Shown here piece by piece: positions 20,901 through 29,827 of a stretch of DNA of 64,000 nucleotides. Source of the stretch: Methyloceanibacter stevinii. Its GTDB lineage: Bacteria > Pseudomonadota > Alphaproteobacteria > Rhizobiales > Methyloligellaceae. Both the position numbers and the translations under genes were made by a program. Where the stretch lies: contig NZ_LPWE01000011.1 in NCBI RefSeq assembly GCF_001723355.1, positions 62,001 to 126,000 of the forward strand. The letters run 5' to 3'. The notes beneath the pieces were generated by a model. The model had not been told where the DNA came from, searched no databases, and saw only the letters and a program-made list of their open reading frames with translations. Each line of letters begins with the position of its first letter. Position 1 is the stretch's first letter.

Positions 20901-22087
20901 TTCGACGGTGCCGGTGACGTCGCCGTTGGCCGTGACTCTGACAAAGCCTTTGCCATTGTTGAAGGCATAGACACCGAACGTACCGCCTTCGACTTTGGCG
21001 CCGGCGGTCACCGTCAGATCGCTGGCATTGGTATCGTTGTACGCCTCGATGCCGGCGTCGTTGGTGCCCCTGACCTCGCCGTTGGCGGTGATGGAGGTGG
21101 CGCCCGCGCCCGAGGAGGCTCTGATTCCGTCGTCCGCGCCTGTGACGGAAGTGCTAGCGCCGGTGGTGATCGAGAGAGTGTCGCCATTGGAATTTGTTGC
21201 GAAGATGCCGTCCCCAGCTTTTCCGGTAACGTCGCCTTGCGCATTGACGATCACGTCGCCTGTGGTGCCGTCGCCCCTGATGACGATACCGGCCGTCCCG
21301 CCGGTGACGCCGTTCGTGCTGTCGCCGGTGATGAGCGTGATGTCGCCTGCCGACGGGGTCTCGCCGTAGATGTATATGCCGATGCTGTCGGTCGAGCTCA
21401 CGTCGCCATAGGCTTTGACCGTCGTCGCACTGCCGTTGTTGGTCGCCCGGATGCCCTGCACGCTTCCGCCGCTCACATCGCCATTGGTGGTAATGCTGAT
21501 GGCGCCAACGCCATTGTTGTCGGCGCCGATGCCGACAACCGTGCCGGACACAGTGGTCCCCACCGCCGTGGTTATCGTGATATTGCTCGCGAGACTTCCG
21601 TTCTGGGCATAGATGCCGGCGCCGGCCGTGCCGGTCACACTGCCGTTGGCGGTGATGGTTTGCCCGCCGCTGCTGTCGTTGTGAAAGACGGCGGCACTGC
21701 TGCCCTGCAAGGCACCGCCGAAAAACACGCTGATACCCCCGGACCCGCCAGAGTCGCCCATTGCATGGATATCGAGAGCCGTGTCGGCGGCTGTCAGAGG
21801 CGACGCGTTGCCATCGGTATAGGCGAGGAAGCCGTCGCCGGAGATGGTGACCGCGTTGCGCCGGACCCGCCGCCCGCCGTGGTGTCGACGCTGAAGCCAT
21901 ACGTGGTGAAGACGGCGGCATCGTCGGCATTGATCGTTTGGGTATCGGTGTTGGCGCCCGAGCAGACGAACTGGGTGCCAACACCGGGGGCGCACTGCGC
22001 GTAAGCGCCACGCGCATAACCGGTCAGCGCGCCCACAATCATCGTGGTCGAGAGCAGAATCTGCCGCCGAATCGTGCGCGCAGACAT
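17951..22087 (-). CDS. Large autotransporter adhesin with repetitive passenger; three frame breaks and one in-frame stop
   Basis: The start MSARTIRRQILLSTT with a signal peptide ending near GAYAQC exports the protein to the periplasm. The passenger is a long run of ITANG-VTGT-type beta-helix repeats with low-complexity Gly, Thr and Asn. The C-terminal about 280 residues, from PLAFWTQGYGAW, form the outer-membrane beta barrel of type V secretion and end in LTWLFN. The full product would be about 1378 residues. Frame breaks lie near 21858, 19720 and 19012, each repaired by one base. A TAG at 20583-20585 stands where the two other copies of the 462-bp repeat have GAG. Either the gene is decaying or the sequence is imperfect here; other genes in the window have similar breaks. 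Confidence 0.85.
19960..21047 (-). repeat. 462-bp higher-order tandem repeat in the autotransporter passenger
   Basis: Three equivalent GIE(A/V)YN positions on the minus strand lie at 21045, 20583 and 20121, exactly 462 bp (154 codons) apart. The first two units are complete and the third diverges near 19960. Each unit consists of three sub-repeats of about 51 residues with LTVTA, GG-GI and ITANG elements. This implies duplication of a three-rung block rather than of single rungs. Confidence 0.85.
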
Positions 22088-22308
22088 CTAATCTTGTCCC
22101 CCCAGCGCCTATTCTCGTTTGGCGCCGCAACCCGCAACGGCAGCGCGAAGATTCCCCTATCCACTATCCCCGGCTGAGGAATGCGGGGGCAAGCGCTCAC
22201 CTGAGGAGTGTCGCGTATGGAGAGCGCATTTCAGCCGATTGTTGCTGTATAGCCACAGGTTGCGCGCCGAAGTGCGTGTTGTTGGCCCATTGCGCAGGCC
22301 CGTAGCTT

Positions 22309-22866
22309 CTATCTCTTGCTCTTCTTCTCCTTCTTGCCCTCGGCGAGGCGGGGCAGGAGTTCGACGAAGGAGCAAGGGCGATGGCGCGCGTCGAGCTGGA
22401 ATTTCAGAATGCCGTTCCAAGCATCTTCGCAGGCGCCGGGCGATCCGGGGACGGAGAAGATCAGCGTCGTCTCGGCGAGGCCGCCGCAGGCGCGGCTCTG
22501 CACCGTCGACGTGCCGACCGTTTGATAGCTGAGCATGTGGAACAGCACGGAGAAGCCGTCGATCTCTTTGTCGAACAGCGGACGTACGGCCTCGGGCGTC
22601 ACGTCGCGCCCGGTGAACCCGGTCCCGCCGGTAGTGATGACAACGTCCACGTCATCTGCCTTCACCCAGGCCTTCACCCCCTTGCGGATGGATTTCTTGT
22701 CGTCAGAGACCACCATCCGGTCGGCGACGATGTGGCCGGCCTCTTCGATCATCTTCACGAGGAGGGGACCTGACTTGTCCGTCTTGGGCGTTCGCGTGTC
22801 GGAGACCGTGAGCACGGCGATGCGCAACGGAACGAAGGAGCGGGTGTAGTCGATGCGGGCAGACAT
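22309..22866 (-). CDS. moaB: Molybdenum cofactor biosynthesis protein MoaB
   Basis: The 185-residue product has the MoaB/Mog fold. VLTVSDTRTPKTDKSG is the N-terminal motif, VVITTGGTGFTGRDVTPEA is the substrate-binding loop, and FSVPGSPGACEDAW is the C-terminal SPGA-type motif. MoaB/Mog proteins adenylylate molybdopterin before molybdenum insertion. The Lys-rich C-terminus is an extension. It starts 51 bp after the uracil-DNA glycosylase stop on the same strand, so a shared transcript is possible. The 221 bp between moaB and the autotransporter start contain no gene and should hold the autotransporter promoter. Confidence 0.93.
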   Translation of the reverse strand: MSARIDYTRSFVPLRIAVLTVSDTRTPKTDKSGPLLVKMIEEAGHIVADRMVVSDDKKSIRKGVKAWVKADDVDVVITTGGTGFTGRDVTPEAVRPLFDKEIDGFSVLFHMLSYQTVGTSTVQSRACGGLAETTLIFSVPGSPGACEDAWNGILKFQLDARHRPCSFVELLPRLAEGKKEKKSKR

Positions 22867-22917
22867 GGTGATGTTCCTCCAGCCTTGTGGCTGATTGGCT
22901 CAACGGGCTGATCAGCT

Positions 22918-23745
22918 CTATTGGAGCGTGCTCAGTCTCTCTTTGAGCATGAGCAGGTCGCGCCAGGCATAGCGCTTCGCGTCGGGCGTACGAAGCAGAT
23001 AGGCAGGATGTAACGTCGCAAGCACCGGAATGTCGCGATCTTTCGCGTGATATAGTTTCCACTTGCCCCTGAGGCGCATGATGCCTTCGGTCGTTTGCAG
23101 CATGGACTTGGCCGCCGCGCCGCCGAGCAGCACGATCACGTCTGGCGCCAGCAATTCGATCTGGCGGGTGAGAAACGGCGCGCAGGATGCGATCTCCTGG
23201 GGCGTCGGTGTGCGGTTGCCCGGCGGGCGCCAATAGATCGTGTTGGTAATGTAGACGGACGTGTCGTCGAGGCCGATCGAGGCCAGCATCTTGTCCAGGA
23301 GCTTGCCGGCCCGGCCCACGAAGGGCTTTCCTTGCAGATCCTCGTCGCGGCCCGGCGCCTCCCCGATCAGCATCACCTTGGCCTGTTCGCTCCCGCGCGC
23401 AAAACACGTCGTCTTCGCGGTCCGTTTCAGGGGGCAGCCGTCAAAGGCCGCCGCGGCCTCTTCGAGGGCCGCAAGGGTCTTAATCCCATCCAGCGCAGGG
23501 GCAGGGGTGTTTGCCTGCGGCGGCGGCGCGGCCGGCCGCTTGGCCTTGGGCGGGGTCGCTGGCGGAGCCTTGGAGGCCGGCCTGGGATCGGGCCTCGGCG
23601 TCTTGGCGAGCGGCTCTTGGGGTTGCGGCGCAGCGGCTGACGCGGCGAAACGGTCTACCGGCGCATCCCCGATAGCCTCGTCCACACCCATGGCGGCGTA
23701 CCAGTCGAGCAGGCTCGAGGACTGTTTTGCGGCGCTTTCACTCAT
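22918..23745 (-). CDS. Family 4 uracil-DNA glycosylase
   Basis: The 275-residue product has a disordered Pro/Ala-rich segment (about residues 35-85), then the family-4 UDG domain. [18 protein letters not shown] holds the first iron-sulfur cysteines, [23 protein letters not shown] is the GEAPG active-site motif, and [13 protein letters not shown] and [10 protein letters not shown] give the remaining family motifs. It removes uracil from DNA and carries a 4Fe-4S cluster. The Pro-rich N-terminal linker is commonly seen in alphaproteobacterial members. It is divergent from the ETF-ubiquinone oxidoreductase gene. Confidence 0.93.
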   Translation of the reverse strand: MSESAAKQSSSLLDWYAAMGVDEAIGDAPVDRFAASAAAPQPQEPLAKTPRPDPRPASKAPPATPPKAKRPAAPPPQANTPAPALDGIKTLAALEEAAAAFDGCPLKRTAKTTCFARGSEQAKVMLIGEAPGRDEDLQGKPFVGRAGKLLDKMLASIGLDDTSVYITNTIYWRPPGNRTPTPQEIASCAPFLTRQIELLAPDVIVLLGGAAAKSMLQTTEGIMRLRGKWKLYHAKDRDIPVLATLHPAYLLRTPDAKRYAWRDLLMLKERLSTLQ

Positions 23746-23874
23746 TTGCTTGGGGACAGCCGATCCGATATTTGTCAGTTCAAGGCAATAAACGAGACTT
23801 TAGCACCAAATTTGCCACGGACGTGGAAACAGCTGGGCGCGGCTGGGTGCGCGACAAGAACAGAAAGGGCTGAG

Positions 23875-25530
23875 ATGAGCGATCAGGTCGAACGGGACGT
23901 GATGGAGTTCGATGTGGTGATCGTGGGCGGGGGGCCTGCGGGTCTGTCCGCTGCGATTCGGCTCAAGCAGCTCGCCGCCGAGAAGGACAAAGAGGTCTCC
24001 GTCGTCGTTCTGGAAAAGGGGTCGGAGATCGGCGCCCATATCCTCTCCGGCGCGGTGATCGACCCCGTCGGGCTCGACAAGCTCATCCCCGATTGGCGCG
24101 AAAAGGGCGCGCCGCTGACCGACGCGGTGACCAAGGACCTGTTCTACTATCTCGGCGAAGCGGGCGAGATCCGGCTGCCGAATCTGTTCATGCCGCCGCT
24201 AATGAACAATCACGGATGCTATGCGGGCAGCCTCAGCAATCTGACCAAATGGCTCGGTGAGCAGGCCGAGGCGCTGGCGTCGAGGTCTATCCCGGCATCG
24301 CGGTCGCCGATGTCATCGCGCGAAGGCGCCGTCGAAGGCGTCATCACCGGTGATCTCGGGGTCGCGCGCGACGGCAGCCAGAAGGACAGCTTCACGCCGG
24401 GCATGGCGCTGATGGGCAAATACACCTTCTTTGCCGAAGGTGCGCGGGGCTCGGTCACCAAACAGCTCATCAAGAAGTTCGGTCTGGATGAAGACAGTGC
24501 CCCGCAGAAATTCGGCATCGGACTGAAGGAGCTCTGGGAAATTCCGGCCGAGAAGCACCAGCCGGGTCTCGTGCAGCACACGATGGGCTGGCCGCTCGAC
24601 GACAAGACCGGCGGCGGCTCCTTTCTCTATCATTTCGGCGACAACCTGGTCTCGGTGGGCTTCGTCGTCCATCTCGACTACGCCAATCCCTATCTCAATC
24701 CATTCAAGGAATTTCAGCGCTCAAAGACCAACCCCGTGATCGCGCGGCACCTGGAGGGCGGCAAGCGCCTCGCCTATGGCGCCCGGGCGCTCACCGAGGG
24801 CGGCTACCAGGCCGTCCCACAGCTTGCGTTCCCCGGTGGGGCACTGGTGGGCTGCGCGGCCGGCTTCATGAACGTTCCTCGCATCAAGGGATCTCACAAC
24901 GCCATGCTCTCGGGCATGATGGCCGCGGAAGCGGCGTTCGATGCCCTCGGTGCCGGACGGTCGGCGGATACGCTGCTCGAATACATCCAGGCCTACGAGG
25001 CGAGCTCGTTGGCCAAGGAGTTGAAGAAGGTGCGCAACGTGAAGCCGCTCTGGTCGCGTTTCGGTACGCGGCTCGGGGTGATGCTGGGCGGCCTGGACAT
25101 GTGGCTCAATACGATTTTCCCGTTCCTCGGCCACACGCTGAAACACAAGAAAGCCGACTATGCGAGCTTGCGGTCGGCGGCGAAATGCAAGCCGATCGAT
25201 TACCCGAAGCCTGACAACAAGCTGACCTTCGACATCCTCACGTCGGTGTTCCTCTCCAACACCAACCATGACGAAGACGAGCCTGTGCATCTGAAGCTCG
25301 CGGATCCCGACATCCCGATCGAGGAGAACCTGCCGCACTACGACGAGCCCGCGCAGCGCTACTGCCCGGCGAATGTCTACGAGGTCGTGGAAGACGGCGG
25401 CTCGGTGCGTTTCCAGATCAACGCACAGAACTGCGTGCACTGTAAGACCTGCGATATCAAGGATCCGGCCCAGAACATCACCTGGGTCGTGCCGGAGGGC
25501 GGCGACGGGCCGAACTATGCCAACATGTAG
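23875..25530 (+). CDS. Electron transfer flavoprotein-ubiquinone oxidoreductase, short frame slip
   Basis: The 551-residue product starts MSDQVERDVMEFDVVIVGGGPAGLSAAIRL with the FAD-binding GGGPAG. The C-terminal ferredoxin-like part (RYCPANVYEV, then NCVHCKTCDIKDP) carries the 4Fe-4S cluster. The enzyme passes electrons from ETF, reduced by acyl-CoA and other dehydrogenases, to ubiquinone at the inner membrane. Between about 24278 and 24318 the protein reads SRSIPASRSPMSS. The neighbouring frame reads VEVYPGIAVADVI, as expected for the family, so two compensating indels are likely. I use the ATG at 23875; an upstream in-frame ATG at 23746 has no family support. Confidence 0.95.
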   Translation: MSDQVERDVMEFDVVIVGGGPAGLSAAIRLKQLAAEKDKEVSVVVLEKGSEIGAHILSGAVIDPVGLDKLIPDWREKGAPLTDAVTKDLFYYLGEAGEIRLPNLFMPPLMNNHGCYAGSLSNLTKWLGEQAEALASRSIPASRSPMSSREGAVEGVITGDLGVARDGSQKDSFTPGMALMGKYTFFAEGARGSVTKQLIKKFGLDEDSAPQKFGIGLKELWEIPAEKHQPGLVQHTMGWPLDDKTGGGSFLYHFGDNLVSVGFVVHLDYANPYLNPFKEFQRSKTNPVIARHLEGGKRLAYGARALTEGGYQAVPQLAFPGGALVGCAAGFMNVPRIKGSHNAMLSGMMAAEAAFDALGAGRSADTLLEYIQAYEASSLAKELKKVRNVKPLWSRFGTRLGVMLGGLDMWLNTIFPFLGHTLKHKKADYASLRSAAKCKPIDYPKPDNKLTFDILTSVFLSNTNHDEDEPVHLKLADPDIPIEENLPHYDEPAQRYCPANVYEVVEDGGSVRFQINAQNCVHCKTCDIKDPAQNITWVVPEGGDGPNYANM

Positions 25531-25699
25531 CGGGGCGCGGACGGGCCAACATTACGGAATGCTCATCTAGCTCAAGCGATTGGGTCACAAACGCGCCGCG
25601 TTTGAACCCAAATATAGTTTTCATGACAGGACAAAGCGCATAGCCTGTCTCGATGCGATGAACCAAATAGCTTGGGGCGGCGGAAGCCGGGCCGACGAA

Positions 25700-27463
25700 A
25701 TGACGAATCCAGACAGCGGACGTATGGGCAAATGGGCATTGCGATCGGTGCTTCTGGTCGCGATTCTCGCGGCCCCGACCGCCTATTCCGAGGTGGTGGC
25801 GAGAAAGCCGGAGACGACGGGCGCCCAAACCCTTCTCGGCAATTATCTGGCCGGCCGCATCGCACGCCATAACCATGACATCGAAGCCGCCGCCAAGTTC
25901 TACACCAGAGCCTTGGAGGCCGACCCGACCAACGAGGCCATCCTCGAGCAGGCATTCCTGCTGGAAGCCCGTGCGGGGCATTGGGAGCGCGCGACCGAAC
26001 TCGCCCGCGAGCTCGTTAATGTCGAGCCGTCGCACCGCGTTGCCCAGTTCCTGCTGGCCATCAATGCCTTCAAGGCGGGCGACTACAAGGAGGCCGAGGA
26101 GCACTTCTCCGAGGCGCGGCAGGGCCCGACGGTCGATCCGACCTCGACGCTGGCGCGCGCCTGGACCCAGGAAGCACAAGGCGAACACTCCAAGGCCTTC
26201 GACACGCTGGATGCGCTCAGCACGGCCAATTGGGCGAATTTCTACCTCCTCTACCATCGCGCCCTCATTGCGGATGTCGCCGGGCGCCATCAGCTCGCCA
26301 GCAAGTCATACGACGCGGCCTTCAAGCGGAACCCCAGAACCTTGCGGGTCGTCGACGCCTACGCGCGCCACGCCGCGCGCGGGAACCGGAAGGACCTCGC
26401 GATCGCGGCGCTCAAGCTGCACATGGCCAAGACCCTTCCGCACCCCATTACGGAGTCCCTGCTGAAAGACATCGAGAAGGGCGATTCGCCGGAGCTGGTT
26501 GTCAGCACGCCCGCGGAAGGCCTCGCCGAGGTCTTTTATGGGATCGGCAGTGTCGCCGTCGGCGAGGGAAATCTGGAAACCGGCACGCAGTATTTGAAAT
26601 TTGCGCTGCTCCTCAAGCCGGACTTCCCATTGGCCCAGGTCGCGCTCGCGGAGGCCTATTCGGAGGCGGAGAAGTACGAGGACGAGATCGCCGCCTTCGA
26701 CAATGTTCCGGAGTCATCGCCACTCTGGCTGAATGTACAAATTCAGAAGGCGTTTGCGCTGGCTTCGCTCGAGCGTATCGATGACGCGAAGGCCGTGCTC
26801 GACAAGATCATCGCCGAGAACCCAGACGATATCCGTCCGCTCGACGCGCTCGGTAGCATCCTCCGTTCCAAGGAGCGTCACGAAGAGGCGCGCGAGTACT
26901 ACACCCGGGCGATCGACCTTATCGACAAACCGGCGCAGCGAAACTGGGCGCTCTACTACGCGCGCGGCGTAACCAACGAACGTCTGAAGGATTGGCCTGC
27001 CGCGGAAGCCGATTTCAAACAGGCCCTCGAACTGAACCCGGACGAGTCGCTCATCCTGAACTACCTCGGCTACTCCTGGGTCGATCAGGGGATGAATCTC
27101 GAACAGGCCATGGACTACATCCGCAAGGCAGTGAGCTTGAAGCCTGACGACGGCTATTACGTGGATAGCCTCGGCTGGGCCTACTACCGGCTCGGGAGCA
27201 TGCCCCAGGCGGTCGAGCAGCTGGAGCGGGCGGTGGAATTGCGGCCGGACGATCCGATCATCAACGACCATCTCGGCGATGCGTATTGGCGCGTGGGTCG
27301 GACGCTCGAAGCAAAATATCAGTGGTACCAGTCCATGACGCTCGAGCCCGAGGACGACCTGAAAGAGATGCTGACGAAGAAAATCGCATCGGGCTTGGAC
27401 GCGGCGAGCGCGACCAAGTCGACGTCCGAAATGGTCGAGGCCAAAAGGAACACCTCGCATTAG
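25700..27463 (+). CDS. Tetratricopeptide repeat protein, probably exported
   Basis: From the ATG at 25700 the product is about 587 residues. MTNPDSGRMGKWALRSVLLVAILAAPTAYS looks like a signal peptide, followed by at least nine TPR units through the whole length, for example AAKFYTRALEADPTN and AEADFKQALELNPDESLILNYLGYSWVDQG. The late LGYSWVDQG and VDSLGWAYYRLG segments resemble outer-membrane or cell-envelope assembly TPR proteins common in Rhizobiales. TPR proteins are protein-interaction scaffolds and no enzymatic motif is seen. Earlier in-frame ATGs at 25580 and 25658 are possible. The ispE gene follows after 30 bp on the same strand, so a shared transcript is likely. Confidence 0.85.
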   Translation: MTNPDSGRMGKWALRSVLLVAILAAPTAYSEVVARKPETTGAQTLLGNYLAGRIARHNHDIEAAAKFYTRALEADPTNEAILEQAFLLEARAGHWERATELARELVNVEPSHRVAQFLLAINAFKAGDYKEAEEHFSEARQGPTVDPTSTLARAWTQEAQGEHSKAFDTLDALSTANWANFYLLYHRALIADVAGRHQLASKSYDAAFKRNPRTLRVVDAYARHAARGNRKDLAIAALKLHMAKTLPHPITESLLKDIEKGDSPELVVSTPAEGLAEVFYGIGSVAVGEGNLETGTQYLKFALLLKPDFPLAQVALAEAYSEAEKYEDEIAAFDNVPESSPLWLNVQIQKAFALASLERIDDAKAVLDKIIAENPDDIRPLDALGSILRSKERHEEAREYYTRAIDLIDKPAQRNWALYYARGVTNERLKDWPAAEADFKQALELNPDESLILNYLGYSWVDQGMNLEQAMDYIRKAVSLKPDDGYYVDSLGWAYYRLGSMPQAVEQLERAVELRPDDPIINDHLGDAYWRVGRTLEAKYQWYQSMTLEPEDDLKEMLTKKIASGLDAASATKSTSEMVEAKRNTSH

Positions 27464-27493
27464 GCGACGTTTCGCGATACCTCGTGTCGCGAT

Positions 27494-28432
27494 ATGCGCA
27501 TACGGGACATTGCTTGGGCGAAGCTCAACCTCACGCTTGAGGTGTTGGGCCGCCGCGACGACGGTTTTCACGAGCTAAGAAGCCTCGTCGCCTTCGCCGG
27601 CGTCGGCGATACCCTTGAGTTCGTCTCCCACCGGCAGGGGGCACCGAGGCTTGTGTCCGAGCAGGCCGGTTCGCAAGACAATTCCGAAACATTCGCGCTC
27701 GACGTGGAAGGTCCTTTTGCCCAGGCGTGGGAGGGCGCGAACCTCATTCTTGAGGCTGCGCAGACGGCACGAGCTCGGTTTCCCGCGCTGAGCCCAGGGA
27801 CGTTCCGCCTCGTCAAAACGCTTCCTGTCGCGGCGGGTCTGGGTGGCGGCTCCGCGGACGCCGCCGCCGCGCTGCGACTGCTGATGCAGACGAGTGACGG
27901 CGCGGTTGGCGCCGACGACGTCGCGGCGCTTGCGCCCGAACTCGGGTCCGACGTCGCCGTCTGTCTGCGGAGCGCGCCCGCATTCATGACGGGTCGTGGC
28001 GAGATCGTCGCGCCGGTAACGGGCTTCCCGCAATGCGGTGTCGTGCTGGTCAATCCCGGTGTGGAACTCGCCACCGGCGCCGTGTACGGGGCGCTCGGTG
28101 CCGCGCCATTGAAAGCGCCGCCGCAAGAAGCGCCACCGCAGGATTTCGGCGGGGACTTCGAGGCACTAATCGCCTACGCATCCGCGCGTGCCAACGACCT
28201 CGAGCCCGCGGCGTTGAAGCTCGCGCCCGAAATCGGATCTGTGCTGTCGAAGCTGCAGGAACTGGCCGGCGTCCGGCTCGTTCGTTTGTCGGGCTCTGGC
28301 GCAACCTGCTTTGCCGTGTTCGCCAGCCCACGCGAAGCGCTGCGGGCTGCGATCCTGCTGGCCGAGCAAGAGCCGGAATGGTGGATAACCGCCGGAATCC
28401 TCGGGGATCCTCACGCGCCGTTGAGCCAATAG
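27494..28432 (+). CDS. ispE: 4-diphosphocytidyl-2-C-methyl-D-erythritol kinase
   Basis: The 312-residue product is a GHMP kinase. AWAKLNLTLEVLGRRDDGFHEL carries the substrate-binding motif 1, LPVAAGLGGGSADAAAALR the phosphate-binding loop (about residues 112-130), and VRLSGSGATCFAVF the third motif. IspE phosphorylates CDP-ME in the non-mevalonate isoprenoid pathway. A low-complexity insert (APLKAPPQEAPPQD) sits around residue 200. It lies downstream of the TPR gene and converges on a polyprenyl diphosphate synthase, which uses the isoprenoid units made by this pathway. Confidence 0.95.
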   Translation: MRIRDIAWAKLNLTLEVLGRRDDGFHELRSLVAFAGVGDTLEFVSHRQGAPRLVSEQAGSQDNSETFALDVEGPFAQAWEGANLILEAAQTARARFPALSPGTFRLVKTLPVAAGLGGGSADAAAALRLLMQTSDGAVGADDVAALAPELGSDVAVCLRSAPAFMTGRGEIVAPVTGFPQCGVVLVNPGVELATGAVYGALGAAPLKAPPQEAPPQDFGGDFEALIAYASARANDLEPAALKLAPEIGSVLSKLQELAGVRLVRLSGSGATCFAVFASPREALRAAILLAEQEPEWWITAGILGDPHAPLSQ

Positions 28433-28459
28433 GCGCTGGAAGCTAGCAGGCGCCGCAAG

Positions 28460-29476
28460 CTAGTAAGGCCGGCTGACCGAGAACTCGATGGCCCCAAGGA
28501 GCGCCGACTTGACGTCGCCATCCGGGAAGATCGCCAGCGCGTCGCGGGCAATTGCTCCGTAGTGACGCGCCCGCTCCATCGTATCGGCTAGCGCGTTGTG
28601 CTTGGCGATCAGATCGATGGCCGTCTGCAAATCGTCGTCGCCAATCTCGCCCTGCTTGAGAGTCCGTTCCCAGAACTCGCGCTCGTCGGCGCTGCCGCGC
28701 CGGTAACTGAGCACGACCGGCAGCGTGATCTTGCCGTCGCGGAAATCGTCGCCCACGCTCTTGCCGAGTTCGGACTGCTCGCCCGAGTAGTCGAGTGCGT
28801 CGTCCACAAGCTGGAAGGCGACGCCGAGATTGCGACCGAAGGACCGCAAGGCCGCGGCTTCGGATTTCGGACGGTCGGCGATCACGGCGCCGACCTCGGC
28901 GGCGGCGGCGAACAGCGCCGCGGTCTTTGCCTCGATGACCGCCAGATAGTCGTCTTCCGTCGTATCGGTGTTGTTGGCGGTGATGAGCTGCATCACCTCG
29001 CCCTCGGCGATGATTGCCGCCGCATCGGAGAGGATGCGCAAGGCGCCCAAGGAGCCGACATCGACCATCATCTTGAAAGACTGACCGAGGAGATAGTCGC
29101 CGACGAGGACGGATGCCTCGTTGCCCCACAACAACCGCGCGGTGGTCTTGCCGCGCCGCAGGCTGCTCTCGTCTACAACGTCGTCGTGGAGCAGCGTCGC
29201 CGTGTGCATGAACTCCACGGCGGTCGCGAGCCATTGGTGGCCGTCGCCTTCATAGCCGCACAGCTTGGAGGCGGCGATCGTCAGCATGGGGCGCAGGCGC
29301 TTGCCGCCGGAATCGATCAGGTGCCGCGCAAGCTCCGGGATCAAGTCGACATTGGAACGGGCCTTGTCCAGGATGAACTGGTTGACACGGGCCATGTCCT
29401 CCTCGACAAGCGCGAAGAGTGGCGCGAGGCTCGCGTTCGAGTCGCGCGAGTCGGAAAGCTTGACGACAATGCCCAC
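28460..29476 (-). CDS. ispB: Polyprenyl (octaprenyl/decaprenyl-type) diphosphate synthase
   Basis: The 338-residue product has both aspartate-rich motifs of trans-prenyltransferases: LLHDDVVDESSLRRG (first, about residues 95-108) and AFQLVDDALDYSG (second, about 220). GGKRLRPML and GNEASVLVGDYLL are further family motifs. It elongates farnesyl or geranyl diphosphate to the long side chain of ubiquinone. Chain length cannot be read safely from the sequence; decaprenyl is usual in this group of bacteria. It is convergent with ispE and divergent from the DUF2007 gene. Confidence 0.93.
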   Translation of the reverse strand: MGIVVKLSDSRDSNASLAPLFALVEEDMARVNQFILDKARSNVDLIPELARHLIDSGGKRLRPMLTIAASKLCGYEGDGHQWLATAVEFMHTATLLHDDVVDESSLRRGKTTARLLWGNEASVLVGDYLLGQSFKMMVDVGSLGALRILSDAAAIIAEGEVMQLITANNTDTTEDDYLAVIEAKTAALFAAAAEVGAVIADRPKSEAAALRSFGRNLGVAFQLVDDALDYSGEQSELGKSVGDDFRDGKITLPVVLSYRRGSADEREFWERTLKQGEIGDDDLQTAIDLIAKHNALADTMERARHYGAIARDALAIFPDGDVKSALLGAIEFSVSRPY

Positions 29477-29593
29477 AGGCCAGTCTCCTCTGGTGAAGGG
29501 TTTCGTTTCCTCCAGTGCGGAGGGCTTATAGCACTGTCGGCGGTCCGAAATGAAGAACCAGGCTGGGCCGACTTTTCGGGAGCGGTTGTGGCG

Positions 29594-29827
29594 ATGAAAG
29601 AACTGATACGGTCGAACGATCCCGTGCTCATTTCATTTGTGAGCGCGCTCCTGAAAGAAGCGGGGATCGCCTTCACGGTGCTGGACACCAATATGAGCGT
29701 CATGGAGGGCTCGATCGGGGCATTGCCGCAACGTGTGCTGGTCGACGGGGGCTCGGTCGACAAGGCGCGTGCGCTGCTGACCGAGGCGGGCGTTGGAAAT
29801 GATCTCGAGCGCGACAATCGGTCCTAA
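29594..29827 (+). CDS. DUF2007-type small protein
   Basis: The 77-residue product MKELIRSNDPVLISFVSALLKEAGI to VDKARALLTEAGV is a typical DUF2007 single-domain protein, with the PVLISFVSALLKEAGI start and a central MEGSIGALPQRVLV. Domains of this fold resemble the PII-like alpha/beta plait and are thought to sense or bind small ligands, but the role is not known. It overlaps the start of the following methyltransferase gene by 29 bp, indicating translational coupling. Gene order polyprenyl synthase / DUF2007 / TrmN6-like methyltransferase is a familiar Rhizobiales neighbourhood. Confidence 0.85.
   Translation: MKELIRSNDPVLISFVSALLKEAGIAFTVLDTNMSVMEGSIGALPQRVLVDGGSVDKARALLTEAGVGNDLERDNRS

Noticed and set aside
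19960-21047. Possible CRISPR array because of regular repeats
   Set aside because: The repeats are long, degenerate and coding (154-codon blocks) with no unique spacers and no cas genes.
20277-22004. 575-codon plus-strand open frame with repeats
   Set aside because: Antisense to the repetitive autotransporter; the repeats are inherited from the real gene.
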